Source: Pseudomonadota bacterium | GTDB lineage: Bacteria; Pseudomonadota; Gammaproteobacteria; Steroidobacterales; Steroidobacteraceae | Assembly (NCBI GenBank): GCA_023433705.1 | Contig: JAEYUC010000102.1 | Coordinates: forward strand, 66,205-130,204 | Length of the DNA stretch: 64,000 nt | Reading direction: 5' to 3' | In this document: positions 1 to 7,298 of the stretch, in pieces | How the letters are laid out: each line of letters opens with the position of its first letter | Numbering within the stretch: position 1 is the first letter of the stretch | Program-made: the position numbers and the translations under genes | Notes under the pieces: generated by a model | The model's database searches: none | What the model was told of the DNA's origin: nothing | What the model saw: only the letters and a program-made list of their open reading frames with translations

Positions 1-1
1 G

Positions 2-679
2 CGTCGCGTCGACGATTCGGCGACGGACTCCGCGAGCCTCGGCCTGCAGTTCACGACCTCGTCGGACAACGAATTCGCGCTGAGTTACCGCGCGACCGAA
101 GCGGATTTCGAGCAGCTCGGGTCGCTGGACGGACAAGTGTTCGATCGGGACTTCGAAGAACGCAGCGCCAACCTCCGCACGCACTATGCGTTCAGCGAGA
201 AGACCTCGTTCGACGGCAACGTAGGCTACCTGCAACGGGAGTACGCCGATCCCGGCACGCTGGTCGACACGCGCGGCAGCTTCAGCGGTCTCGTGTGGGA
301 TGCGGCGCTCAAATGGGACCCGAGCATCAAACTACGCTTCGAACTCGGTGGCTGGCGCAAGCTGCGCGCGTATCTCGACGCGGAGTCCGACTACTTCATC
401 GCCGAAGGCGTGAGCATCGCCTCGAGCTGGCTGCCGACCGATCGCGTGGCCTTCAAGTTCGAGGCGGGGCTCGAGGACCAGGACTATCTGGGGACCGGCG
501 TCACGTTGCCCGATCCGCGCAACGACCGGGTACTGATCCAGGAATTCAGCTTCAGCTACCGCATGCTCCGCAAGCTGCACTTCGACCTGAAGGCACGCGT
601 CGAGGACCGCGACTCCGACCGTGCGACGCTTCAATATGACTCGCAGGTCGTCACGGCCGGATTGCGCTGGAGCTACTGA
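2..679 (+). CDS. EpsL-like outer-membrane beta-barrel protein (5' partial)
   Basis: The reading frame is open from the window edge, so the start lies upstream; the GTG at 137 is internal. The visible 225 residues alternate polar and hydrophobic positions in beta-hairpins (for example LSYRATEADF, LRFELGGWRK, FSFSYRMLRKLHFDLKARVED) and the protein ends in an aromatic residue (GLRWSY), as outer-membrane barrels do. The pattern resembles EpsL/BBP2-type putative exopolysaccharide-export barrels, which occur in PEP-CTERM organisms; a PEP-CTERM protein lies at 28900. Family assignment is from recollection of the EpsL pattern. A generic outer-membrane porin is the alternative. Confidence 0.6.
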   Translation, partial: RRVDDSATDSASLGLQFTTSSDNEFALSYRATEADFEQLGSLDGQVFDRDFEERSANLRTHYAFSEKTSFDGNVGYLQREYADPGTLVDTRGSFSGLVWDAALKWDPSIKLRFELGGWRKLRAYLDAESDYFIAEGVSIASSWLPTDRVAFKFEAGLEDQDYLGTGVTLPDPRNDRVLIQEFSFSYRMLRKLHFDLKARVEDRDSDRATLQYDSQVVTAGLRWSY

Positions 680-697
680 TCCGCGACGCGACTCGGT

Positions 698-1939
698 TCA
701 CGAACGATAGGCCTGCCGGCCCACACCCTGGATCGGAATCCCCTGCGCGGCCATCACTTCGTGCTGAAGCGAATACATCGCCGCGGCGGCCTCGTCGATC
801 GATTTCACGAACGCAAGCGAGCCCTTGAGGATCGGCGCGAGCCGCGCCTTGTCCTGGATGCGCGCCGGCGGGTATTCGTGCTCGACGACCAGGTAGGTGT
901 CCGCCGGATCGATCGACAGCAGTTCGCGCGCCGCGAGCTGATGGTCCAGCCAGTCGACGGTGCGGTTCTGCAGGTAGGCGAGAGGATCGTGGCGCGCGGT
1001 GCCGGGCAGTTCGTGCTCGGCGAGCGCGACCTGCTTCTTCCAGGCGTTGACCGCGTCCGCGGGATTCGGCGACGGCTTGCCGTTGATCCAGTCGCCACGG
1101 TTCATCGTCTGGCCGCCGTAGCCCCAGGCCGAGACGCCCTTGGAGTCGACCACCTGGCCCTTCACGTGGAAGCCGCCGATGAGGAAGCCGTAACCCTCGT
1201 CCTTCAGGTACTGGAAGATCGAGCGCGTGTCCTGGCCCATGAGGATCGCGTGCGACGGATCGTAATGGATGCGGAACTGGTCGCCGACGCCGTGTTTCTC
1301 GCAGATGCGATGCAGCGCGATCCACGGGCCCGGCGCGTACGCGATGTTGTTGTGCCAGCGGTCGAGGACGTTCCAGCCCGGCATCGGGCATTGCTCGACG
1401 CGATACGACAATCCGCGCGCCTTGGCCTCTTTCAACAGCGGGATGAATTCCTGCTCGAACATGACGAGGTTCTCGTCCATCTCGAGCTTGATGTTGCGGC
1501 CGACGAAGCCGCACACGGCGGTGGCGCCGACCAGCGCCGCGGCGTCGAACACGCGCAGCATGAAGTCGTACTTGGCTTTGCGCGCGGTCGGATCGTCGAC
1601 GAGCATGTTGTCGAAGTAGGCAAGGTCGGAGAGCCCGACGCCGGTCGCCTTCATCGCCTTGAGCACACGCGCGGCGCGGTTCTTGTCGAAGGGCGCGCGC
1701 AGGTCGAGCGTGTTGGCCACGGGATCCAGCATCGCTTCGGCCGGCACGTCGCTCAGCGTCGGATGCAGCGCGGCCGAGAGCTGGATGTTCGGCGACCCGA
1801 TGTCGCTAGCGAATTGCAGCCATTCCTCGATCGCCAGGTCCGGATCCGGGTCGCGCTTCTCGCGCGGCGTCAGTTCCTGCAGGGCGGCGGTCAATACGCT
1901 GAGCTTCATCGGGCGGGGAGCGAAATTCTTGATGGTCAT
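698..1939 (-). CDS. TIM-barrel sugar phosphate isomerase/epimerase-like protein
   Basis: 413 residues. The protein has the AP-endonuclease-2/xylose-isomerase-like barrel look: VEHEY near the C-terminus, YRVEQCPMPGWN, FRIHYDPSHA and FHVKG supply the metal-binding Glu/Asp/His set at barrel strand ends. It is longer than simple epimerases (about 280 aa) and close in size to the larger sugar-isomerase-like proteins. The open frame runs further upstream to 2419, but that part lies antisense to the DUF2200 gene. I start at ATG 1939 (MTIKNF); ATG 1909 (MKLSVL) is an alternative. It is divergent from the DUF2200 gene with about 66 bp between. Likely cytoplasmic; substrate unknown. Confidence 0.75.
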   Translation of the reverse strand: MTIKNFAPRPMKLSVLTAALQELTPREKRDPDPDLAIEEWLQFASDIGSPNIQLSAALHPTLSDVPAEAMLDPVANTLDLRAPFDKNRAARVLKAMKATGVGLSDLAYFDNMLVDDPTARKAKYDFMLRVFDAAALVGATAVCGFVGRNIKLEMDENLVMFEQEFIPLLKEAKARGLSYRVEQCPMPGWNVLDRWHNNIAYAPGPWIALHRICEKHGVGDQFRIHYDPSHAILMGQDTRSIFQYLKDEGYGFLIGGFHVKGQVVDSKGVSAWGYGGQTMNRGDWINGKPSPNPADAVNAWKKQVALAEHELPGTARHDPLAYLQNRTVDWLDHQLAARELLSIDPADTYLVVEHEYPPARIQDKARLAPILKGSLAFVKSIDEAAAAMYSLQHEVMAAQGIPIQGVGRQAYRS

Positions 1940-2005
1940 GGTTCCATGCTCATATGACGGAATCGGGTGGTCGAAAATCGACAAGGTTTCTAGCATATTA
2001 GCCGC

Positions 2006-2359
2006 ATGGCTGGACACCGCATATACGCGATGCCGTTCGCGAAGATCTACCCCTTGCTGGTTCAGAAGGCCGAGCGCAAGGATCGGACCAAAAAGGAAGT
2101 CGACCGGATCATCTGCTGGCTTACAGGTTATACGCAGGCGGGAATGCAGAAGCAGATCAAGAAGGGCACCGACCTCCAGACCTTTTTCAACGAGGCTCCC
2201 GCTTTCAATCCGAACAGTTCGCTCATCAAGGGCGTGGTGTGCGGCATCCGCGTGGAAGATATAGAAGACCCGTTGATGAAGAAGATCCGCTACATGGACA
2301 AGCTCATCGACGAACTCGCCAAGGGCAAGGCGATGGAGAAGATCCTGCGCGAGGAATGA
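2006..2359 (+). CDS. DUF2200 family protein
   Basis: 117 residues. The whole protein matches the DUF2200 pattern: MAGHRIYAMPFAKIYPLLV at the start, then KKEVDRIICWLTGY, a helical middle and a Lys-rich end. The family has about this length and no established function. It is mostly helical, soluble and has no signal peptide. The same frame stays open after the TGA to 2494 (see findings). It is divergent from the isomerase-like gene and 124 bp before the GST gene. Confidence 0.85.
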   Translation: MAGHRIYAMPFAKIYPLLVQKAERKDRTKKEVDRIICWLTGYTQAGMQKQIKKGTDLQTFFNEAPAFNPNSSLIKGVVCGIRVEDIEDPLMKKIRYMDKLIDELAKGKAMEKILREE

Positions 2360-2483
2360 GGGCGCCGCACTCATGCGCATCGCTACGTGCGCGACGGCGA
2401 CATGTCCCTCGCGGGACACCGCGCCTGCTTCGACGCATACTCGGGACCGAAGGAAGAGCTGACCGCGCAGGTCGGGCTCGAGG

Positions 2484-3164
2484 ATGATGCATGAACGCCC
2501 GCAAGACAGGACGCTACGCTTGAAGCTCTACTCCCATCCATTCTCTTCGTACTCGCAGAAGGTGCTGATCTCCCTGTATGAGAACGGCACGCCGTTCGAG
2601 TACCGCATGCTGGAAGATCCGGTCGCCCAGGCCGAGTTCGCCGCGCTGTGGCCGATGCGGAAATTTCCGGTGCTGGTGGACGAGGGCCGCACGATCGTCG
2701 AAACCACGACGATCATCGAATACCTGCAAGTCCATCATCCGGGTCCCGTGCGGTTCGTTCCGGACGGCGACGCCGGCATCGAAGCGCGCATGCTCGATCG
2801 CATCTTCGATAACTACGTGATGACGCCGATGCAGAAGATCGTGCTCGACGCGCGTCGCCCGGAGAAGGATCGCGATGCGTTCGGAGTGAACGAGGCGCGC
2901 GGCATGCTCGACACGATCTATGTCTGGCTCGACGAGCGGCTCGCCGGGCGCACGTGGGGCGCGGGTGAAGCGTTCACGATCGCGGATTGCGCCGCGGCGC
3001 CTTCACTGTTCTACGCGGACTGGGCGCATCCGATTCCGCCCATGCATGGCTTTCTCAAGAATTATCGCGCGCGTCTGCTCGCGCATCCGTCCGTGGCGCG
3101 CGCCGTGGACGAGGCGCGGCCGTTCCGGCAGTACTTCCCCCTCGGCGCGCCGGAACGCGATTGA
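2484..3164 (+). CDS. Glutathione S-transferase family protein
   Basis: 226 residues from ATG 2484. The N-terminal thioredoxin fold begins at LKLYSHPFSSYSQKVLISL, where the Ser pair after HPF is the expected catalytic position. FPVLVDEG carries the cis-Pro, and ETTTIIEYL is the glutathione gamma-Glu-binding segment. The C-terminal all-helical domain contains the FTIADCAAAPSL N-capping motif. TTG 2520 (LKLYSH), with AGGA upstream, would give a more typical 214-residue GST without the Arg/Asp-rich leader. Cytoplasmic; substrate not predictable. Confidence 0.9.
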   Translation: MMHERPQDRTLRLKLYSHPFSSYSQKVLISLYENGTPFEYRMLEDPVAQAEFAALWPMRKFPVLVDEGRTIVETTTIIEYLQVHHPGPVRFVPDGDAGIEARMLDRIFDNYVMTPMQKIVLDARRPEKDRDAFGVNEARGMLDTIYVWLDERLAGRTWGAGEAFTIADCAAAPSLFYADWAHPIPPMHGFLKNYRARLLAHPSVARAVDEARPFRQYFPLGAPERD

Positions 3165-3185
3165 ATCCGGGTGCCTGAAATAAAA

Positions 3186-3209
3186 GAGGCCGCGTGAAAA
3201 CGCGGCCTC
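3186..3209 (-). terminator. Rho-independent terminator
   Basis: A perfect 10-bp stem, GAGGCCGCGT pairing with ACGCGGCCTC, encloses a 4-nt loop. Read on the minus strand it is followed by TTTTATTT, so it best serves the response-regulator/kinase operon ending at 3421. On the plus strand, where the GST ends 21 bp before it, only CGTTGTGG follows, so any plus-strand activity would be weaker. Confidence 0.75.
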
Positions 3210-3254
3210 CGTTGTGGATCAGTGCACATCCATAAAATGGCCCTGTGTCCACGT

Positions 3255-3298
3255 GTAGATTCGTTCGTGCTGTCTTTCGACTGCGTTCGTGAATCTAC
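3255..3298. repeat. Imperfect long inverted repeat
   Basis: GTAGATTC at 3255-3262 and its complement GAATCTAC at 3291-3298 flank a 28-nt loop in the roughly 255-bp stretch between the GST and response-regulator genes. No ORF in this stretch looks coding. Together with the terminator and the RAYT-type repeat it makes the stretch a structured, non-coding 3' region. Function not known. Confidence 0.35.
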
Positions 3299-3390
3299 GG
3301 CTACAGTGTTCACGAATCCGCCATGCGAACGAAGTCGCGTTCCTTGGCGCGTGCGGTCATCGCTTTCTGACACGTGCAAATCGCGGACCT

Positions 3391-3423
3391 TCTCCCGGCT
3401 TTTCCGTGCCAGGCACCCTCTTA
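3391..3423 (-). repeat. RAYT-associated palindromic repeat, copy 1
   Basis: Read on the minus strand it begins TAAGAGGGTGCCTGGCACGG and continues with AAAAGCCGGGAG. The core GTGCCTGGCAC is a palindrome (5-bp arms, 1-nt centre). It matches the repeats flanking the transposase gene at 29654. The TAA stop codon of the response regulator is the first three bases of the repeat, the same arrangement as at 30558. One base of the flank differs (GAGGG instead of GACGG). Confidence 0.8.
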
Positions 3424-4068
3424 TAGATGTATCAACCCGCGCTTGTGGGCGACGGCAACGGCCTCGGTGCGACTGATCGCGTCGAGCTTGCCGAGAATCG
3501 CCTTCACGTGCGTCTTCGCGGTGCCCTCTGTGATGTCGAGGCGACGCGCTATGTCCTTGTTGCTGCGGCCTTCGGCGACCAATTGCAACACCGTGAGCTC
3601 GCGTGACGTCAGGCTCGGTTTCGCCATGCGCTGCAGCGCCTTGGCCGCCACGCTGGAAGAGGTGTACGGCCGATCCTCGGCCACCGCGCGGATCGCGGAG
3701 AGGATTTCCTGACGTGGCGCATCCTTGAGCAGGTAACCCTTCGCGCCCTGGCTCAGCGAACGGAAGATGTCCTCGTCGCCGTCGTACGTGGTCATGATGA
3801 GCAGGCAGGCCTTCGGGTACTTCTCGAGCACCTTCGCGACGACGGCGGCGCCGTCCATCTTCGGCATGCGCAGGTCGAGCACCATCACGTCGGGCTTGTG
3901 TTCTTCGTACAACGCGAGCGCCTCGGCGCCGTCGCCGGCCTCGGCCACGACCTGCATGTCGGCCTGCTGATTGACGATGGCCGCAAGGCCGTCCCGCACC
4001 ACCGGATGGTCGTCGGCGAGGATCACGCGGATCTTGCGGGTCGCCACTTTCGCTCCTGCGACGCTCAT
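3421..4068 (-). CDS. NarL/FixJ-family response regulator
   Basis: 215 residues. N-terminal receiver domain: acidic pair in ILADDH, phosphoacceptor Asp65 in VMVLDLRMPKMDG, the TTYDGDED switch segment, and the Lys of GYLLKDA. The C-terminal LuxR-type HTH runs from about residue 148 (LTSRELTVLQLVAEGRSNKDIARRL) through EGTAKTHVKAILGKL. The ATG overlaps the kinase stop as ATGA (4065-4068), so translation is coupled to its cognate kinase. DNA-binding transcriptional activator, cytoplasmic. A minus-strand terminator lies about 210 bp downstream. The much longer open frame reaching 5589 is antisense noise. Confidence 0.93.
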   Translation of the reverse strand: MSVAGAKVATRKIRVILADDHPVVRDGLAAIVNQQADMQVVAEAGDGAEALALYEEHKPDVMVLDLRMPKMDGAAVVAKVLEKYPKACLLIMTTYDGDEDIFRSLSQGAKGYLLKDAPRQEILSAIRAVAEDRPYTSSSVAAKALQRMAKPSLTSRELTVLQLVAEGRSNKDIARRLDITEGTAKTHVKAILGKLDAISRTEAVAVAHKRGLIHL

Positions 4069-5867
4069 GCGGCCACGCGGCGGGGAAGGCGTACTTCGAC
4101 CTGCGTGCCGATGCCCGGTTTGCTCGTGATCTGGAACTTGCCGCCGATCGCGCCCGCGCGTTCGCGCATGTTGGCGAGCCCGTAACCCTGGCTCGCATAC
4201 AGCTCGGGCATCAGCGTCATGCCGCGGCCGTCGTCGCGCACGGCGAGCGACCAGGAGGCGGAATCTTCGTTGAGCATGATGATGACGTGGGCGGGCTGCG
4301 CATGGCGGATCGCATTGCTGACCGCCTCCTGCGCGATGCGCAGCAGTTCGTGCTGATGTTCCGGCGCAAGCCCGTCGCCCTGCATGCCACCCTCGAACGT
4401 GCACACGACGCGGCCCTGTACGCACGAGCGCTCGGCGAGTTGCCGCAATGCGAATTCCAGTCCGAGACGGCGCGTCTGATCGGGCCGCAGCGCCTGCACG
4501 GAGCGGCGCGCCTCGGCCAGGCCTTCCTTCGCGAGATCGCGGATGCGGGTGAGGATCGACGGCAGCGGCGAACTGCGCGCGCATTCGTGCATCGCTTCCT
4601 CCGCCGCGCCAAGCTGCATGAGGATGCCCGTGAAGCCCTGCGCGAGGCCGTCGTGGATCTCCTGGCCCATGCGGTTGCGCTCGGCGAGCACCGCCGCGGT
4701 CTTCGCGGCCATGCTGAGTTTCTTGATGCCGATGGACAGCGTCGCCTGGTGCGCGAACGCCATCGCGATCTCGGTGCGCTCGGCGGTCAGCGCCTCGTTC
4801 TGGCGGAACACGAGGCCGATGAAGCCCATGCTGTTCTCGCCGAACACGAGCGGCAACAGGTAGACGCTCCTGTGCCCCTCGCGCGCGTGCCAGTCGGCGA
4901 CGCCCGGCCAGGTGAGCCGGTCGAGCGGCTCGAGCGGATAGAAGATGGGCTCGCGGAACTGCTTGAGGATCTCGCTGACGTGCGTCTGCGCTTCCGTCGC
5001 GGTTTCCTGGAACGGCGGAGAGGTCACGCGTCCGTCCTCGACGAACATGAAGACCTTCCAGCAGTCGTTGGCCGTGTCGAAGCCGATCGCGAACGCCGCG
5101 GACGCGTCGAGCTGGCGCGTCGCGTCGATCAGCGTGCCCGCGATGAAATCCGCGGTGTCGCTCTCGCGCGAGAGCCGCAGCAGGTTCGCGCGCAGCGAGG
5201 CGTTCGCGCGATGGAGTTGCTGGATGCGTTCCTCGGCGGCGAGCTCGCGTTCGCGGCGCATCGTCTCGACCAGCCGCTCGCGATGCAGCGCCGCGCCCAC
5301 GAGGCCGGCGGCGATCTCGAGCGCGGAGACGACCGAAGAGTCGAACTTGCGCGCGCGGCGCCAGTCGTCGAAGCCGATGACGCCGACGTATTCGCCGTCG
5401 ACGAGGATCGGCACGATGGCAGAGCTCTTCGCGAGATCGCTCGTGATGCTCTCGGCTTCCTGTTCGGGCGTCGTCTCCCGGCAGAACACGATGCTCTTGC
5501 CGGCCTGCAGCATCGAGCAGTGCACGTCGGAATACTGGTCGTCGTTGCACTCGCCATTGCACATGCCGCGCAGTTCTTCGGCGATCCACTCGTGTTTGAT
5601 CACGAGCCAGCGTTCGCCGGCGGTGTCGATCTCGGCCAGCGCGAGCGCGGTGCGATCCACGTCGGCGGCTTCGCCCAGCATGCGCAGCACCTCGGGCATG
5701 GCTTCCATCGCGTTGGGCGACTCGAGCAGCAGGCGGCTGGCGCGCGCGGCGGCGGACAGCAGCCGCTCGCGGGATTCCAGGGGAGGGAGGATGAAGGAGG
5801 GCATACCCTCGAGGGCGGCCCGCGCTTCGAGGCTAAGTCCTTCCATTGATACGGGGTCGGTACTCAT
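4065..5867 (-). CDS. Soluble GAF-domain sensor histidine kinase (HisKA_3 class)
   Basis: 600 residues with no signal peptide or membrane segment. Two GAF-like domains occupy about residues 25-205 and 240-390 (IVPILVDGEYVGVIGFDD; YLLPLVFGENSMGFIGLVF), joined by a helical linker. The dimerisation/phosphoacceptor helix has His405 in MGQEIHDGLAQGFTGIL, the NarX/DesK-type H-box. The HATPase domain shows AQEAVSNAIRHA (N box), DDGRGM (G1) and GYGLANMRERA (G2). The first GAF domain contains a Cys cluster (CNGECNDD and later HCSM, VFCRE), which could bind metal or sense redox state; that is inference. It is co-transcribed with the NarL-type regulator. Confidence 0.92.
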   Translation of the reverse strand: MSTDPVSMEGLSLEARAALEGMPSFILPPLESRERLLSAAARASRLLLESPNAMEAMPEVLRMLGEAADVDRTALALAEIDTAGERWLVIKHEWIAEELRGMCNGECNDDQYSDVHCSMLQAGKSIVFCRETTPEQEAESITSDLAKSSAIVPILVDGEYVGVIGFDDWRRARKFDSSVVSALEIAAGLVGAALHRERLVETMRRERELAAEERIQQLHRANASLRANLLRLSRESDTADFIAGTLIDATRQLDASAAFAIGFDTANDCWKVFMFVEDGRVTSPPFQETATEAQTHVSEILKQFREPIFYPLEPLDRLTWPGVADWHAREGHRSVYLLPLVFGENSMGFIGLVFRQNEALTAERTEIAMAFAHQATLSIGIKKLSMAAKTAAVLAERNRMGQEIHDGLAQGFTGILMQLGAAEEAMHECARSSPLPSILTRIRDLAKEGLAEARRSVQALRPDQTRRLGLEFALRQLAERSCVQGRVVCTFEGGMQGDGLAPEHQHELLRIAQEAVSNAIRHAQPAHVIIMLNEDSASWSLAVRDDGRGMTLMPELYASQGYGLANMRERAGAIGGKFQITSKPGIGTQVEVRLPRRVAA

Positions 5868-5876
5868 GGCCTTACT

Positions 5877-7298
5877 TTACAGCGCCCAGCCCCCGCCCAG
5901 CGATTTGTAGACCGCAATCAGGCTGGTGGCGGCCTCCGTGCGGCTGCGGGCCAGGCGGTCCTCGGTTTCGAGCAGGGTGCGCTCGGCGTCCAGAACCTGC
6001 AGGAAGTCGCTGGCGCCGTTTTCATAACGCACCCGGGCCAGGTCGGCGGCGGTGTTGCTCGCCTTCACGGCCTCCTCGTCGTGGATCAGCCGGTCCCGTG
6101 CGCGGGCGTGGGTGACCAGGGAATTCTCGGTCTCCTCGAGCGCCTGCAGGACCGTCTGCTCGTAACGCAGCAGGGCGCCTTCGTTGCGGGCCTTCGCGGC
6201 GCCGATGCGCGCCTGCACGTGGCCGAGATCGAAGATGGCCCAGGAGATGCCGGGGGCGAGTGTGTAGGCATCCGAGCCACGGTCGCCGAGGGCGCCGGAC
6301 GAGGCTGCGACGTAGCCCGCGCTACCCGTGAAGGTCACGCGCGGGAAGAGGTCCGCGACGGCGACGCCGACGCGGGCGGTCGCGCCCGCGAGTTCGCGCT
6401 CGGCGACCCGGATGTCGGGCCGGCGGCGCAGCAGTCCGGCCGGGTCGCCCACCGGGACGATGCCCGGGAGCGGGGGCAGATCCTGAGCGGGCGCGAGCTG
6501 CGCGCGCAGCGCGCCGGGCTCACGTCCGACGAGTACCGAGAGGCGATGGATCGCGCGCGCCACCGCGGCCTCGAGCGGGCCGATGGTGCCGAGCGTGCCC
6601 GAGAGCTGCGCCTGCGCGCGCGCCGTGTCGAACTCCGTGCCGGTGCCGGCGTCGAGCCGCGCCTGCGCGAGATCCAGCGTCGCCTTCTGGTTCACGACGT
6701 TGCGCCGCGCGACGTCGAGTTGCTGCTGGAAGCCGCGCAGTTCGAAGTAAGTGCGCGTGACTTCGGCCGTCACCGTGACGAGCACATCGCGGCGCGCCGC
6801 TTCGATGGCGCCGAGATCCGCGTTGCTCGCCTCGAGCCCGCGCCTCACGCCACCGAAGAAGTCCAGCTCCCAGAACGCGTCGAACCCCGCATCGTAGTAC
6901 TCCGTTTCCAAGACGGTGCCTGGCACGGAGAATCCGGGAGCGAGCCGTGAGGCGCGGGTCTTCGTGTAGCCGCCACCGGCTTCGATGCTGGGCGCGAGGT
7001 CGAAGGCGGAGTCGCGGCGCAACGCACGCGCTTCGTTCACGCGCGTGAGCGCGATGCGCACGTCGTAGTTGGCGGCGCGGGCTTCACCCACGAGTTCATC
7101 GAGCGCGGAGTCGCCGAACGTGCGCCAGAACTGCTCGACGTTCTCCTGCGTGGAAAACGTGGCGGATTCGACGCCATCGAACTTCTCGGCGACCTCGGTC
7201 TCCGGCGCGTGGTAATTGGGACCCACCGCGCACGCAGCCAGGACGGCTGCGGCGAGGGGGGCGAGCGACAAGCGAGCGACCTTGAGCATCATTTTCAA
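5877..7298 (-). CDS. RND efflux outer-membrane lipoprotein (NodT/OprM family)
   Basis: 473 residues, normal for the family. The signal peptide ends in the lipobox LAAC, followed by AVGPNYHAPE, the usual start of these channel proteins. Two OEP repeats follow, with FWELDFFGGVRR, RRPDIRVAERELAGA and the periplasmic helical barrel. It is the third gene of the operon: its ATG overlaps the pump stop by 4 nt. It should form the trimeric outer-membrane exit duct for the adjacent pump. Oddity: a copy of the RAYT palindromic repeat lies in frame (6909-6937) and encodes about residues 121-130 (PGFSVPGTVL). Confidence 0.95.
   Translation of the reverse strand: MKMMLKVARLSLAPLAAAVLAACAVGPNYHAPETEVAEKFDGVESATFSTQENVEQFWRTFGDSALDELVGEARAANYDVRIALTRVNEARALRRDSAFDLAPSIEAGGGYTKTRASRLAPGFSVPGTVLETEYYDAGFDAFWELDFFGGVRRGLEASNADLGAIEAARRDVLVTVTAEVTRTYFELRGFQQQLDVARRNVVNQKATLDLAQARLDAGTGTEFDTARAQAQLSGTLGTIGPLEAAVARAIHRLSVLVGREPGALRAQLAPAQDLPPLPGIVPVGDPAGLLRRRPDIRVAERELAGATARVGVAVADLFPRVTFTGSAGYVAASSGALGDRGSDAYTLAPGISWAIFDLGHVQARIGAAKARNEGALLRYEQTVLQALEETENSLVTHARARDRLIHDEEAVKASNTAADLARVRYENGASDFLQVLDAERTLLETEDRLARSRTEAATSLIAVYKSLGGGWAL
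6909..6937 (+). repeat. RAYT-associated palindromic repeat, copy 2 (inside a CDS)
   Basis: On the plus strand it reads CAAGACGGTGCCTGGCACGG then AGAATCCGGGAG, matching the repeats beside the transposase gene with two or three differences. The palindromic core GTGCCTGGCAC is intact. It sits within the efflux outer-membrane gene without breaking the frame, in the variable segment just before the conserved WELDFFGG region. Confidence 0.75.

Noticed and set aside
3062..5849. Long open frames antisense to the two-component genes (such as 4287-5849)
   Set aside because: They are opposite to well-supported kinase and regulator genes, have Arg/Ala-rich low-complexity translations and no domain pattern. 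High GC makes stop codons rare in shadow frames.
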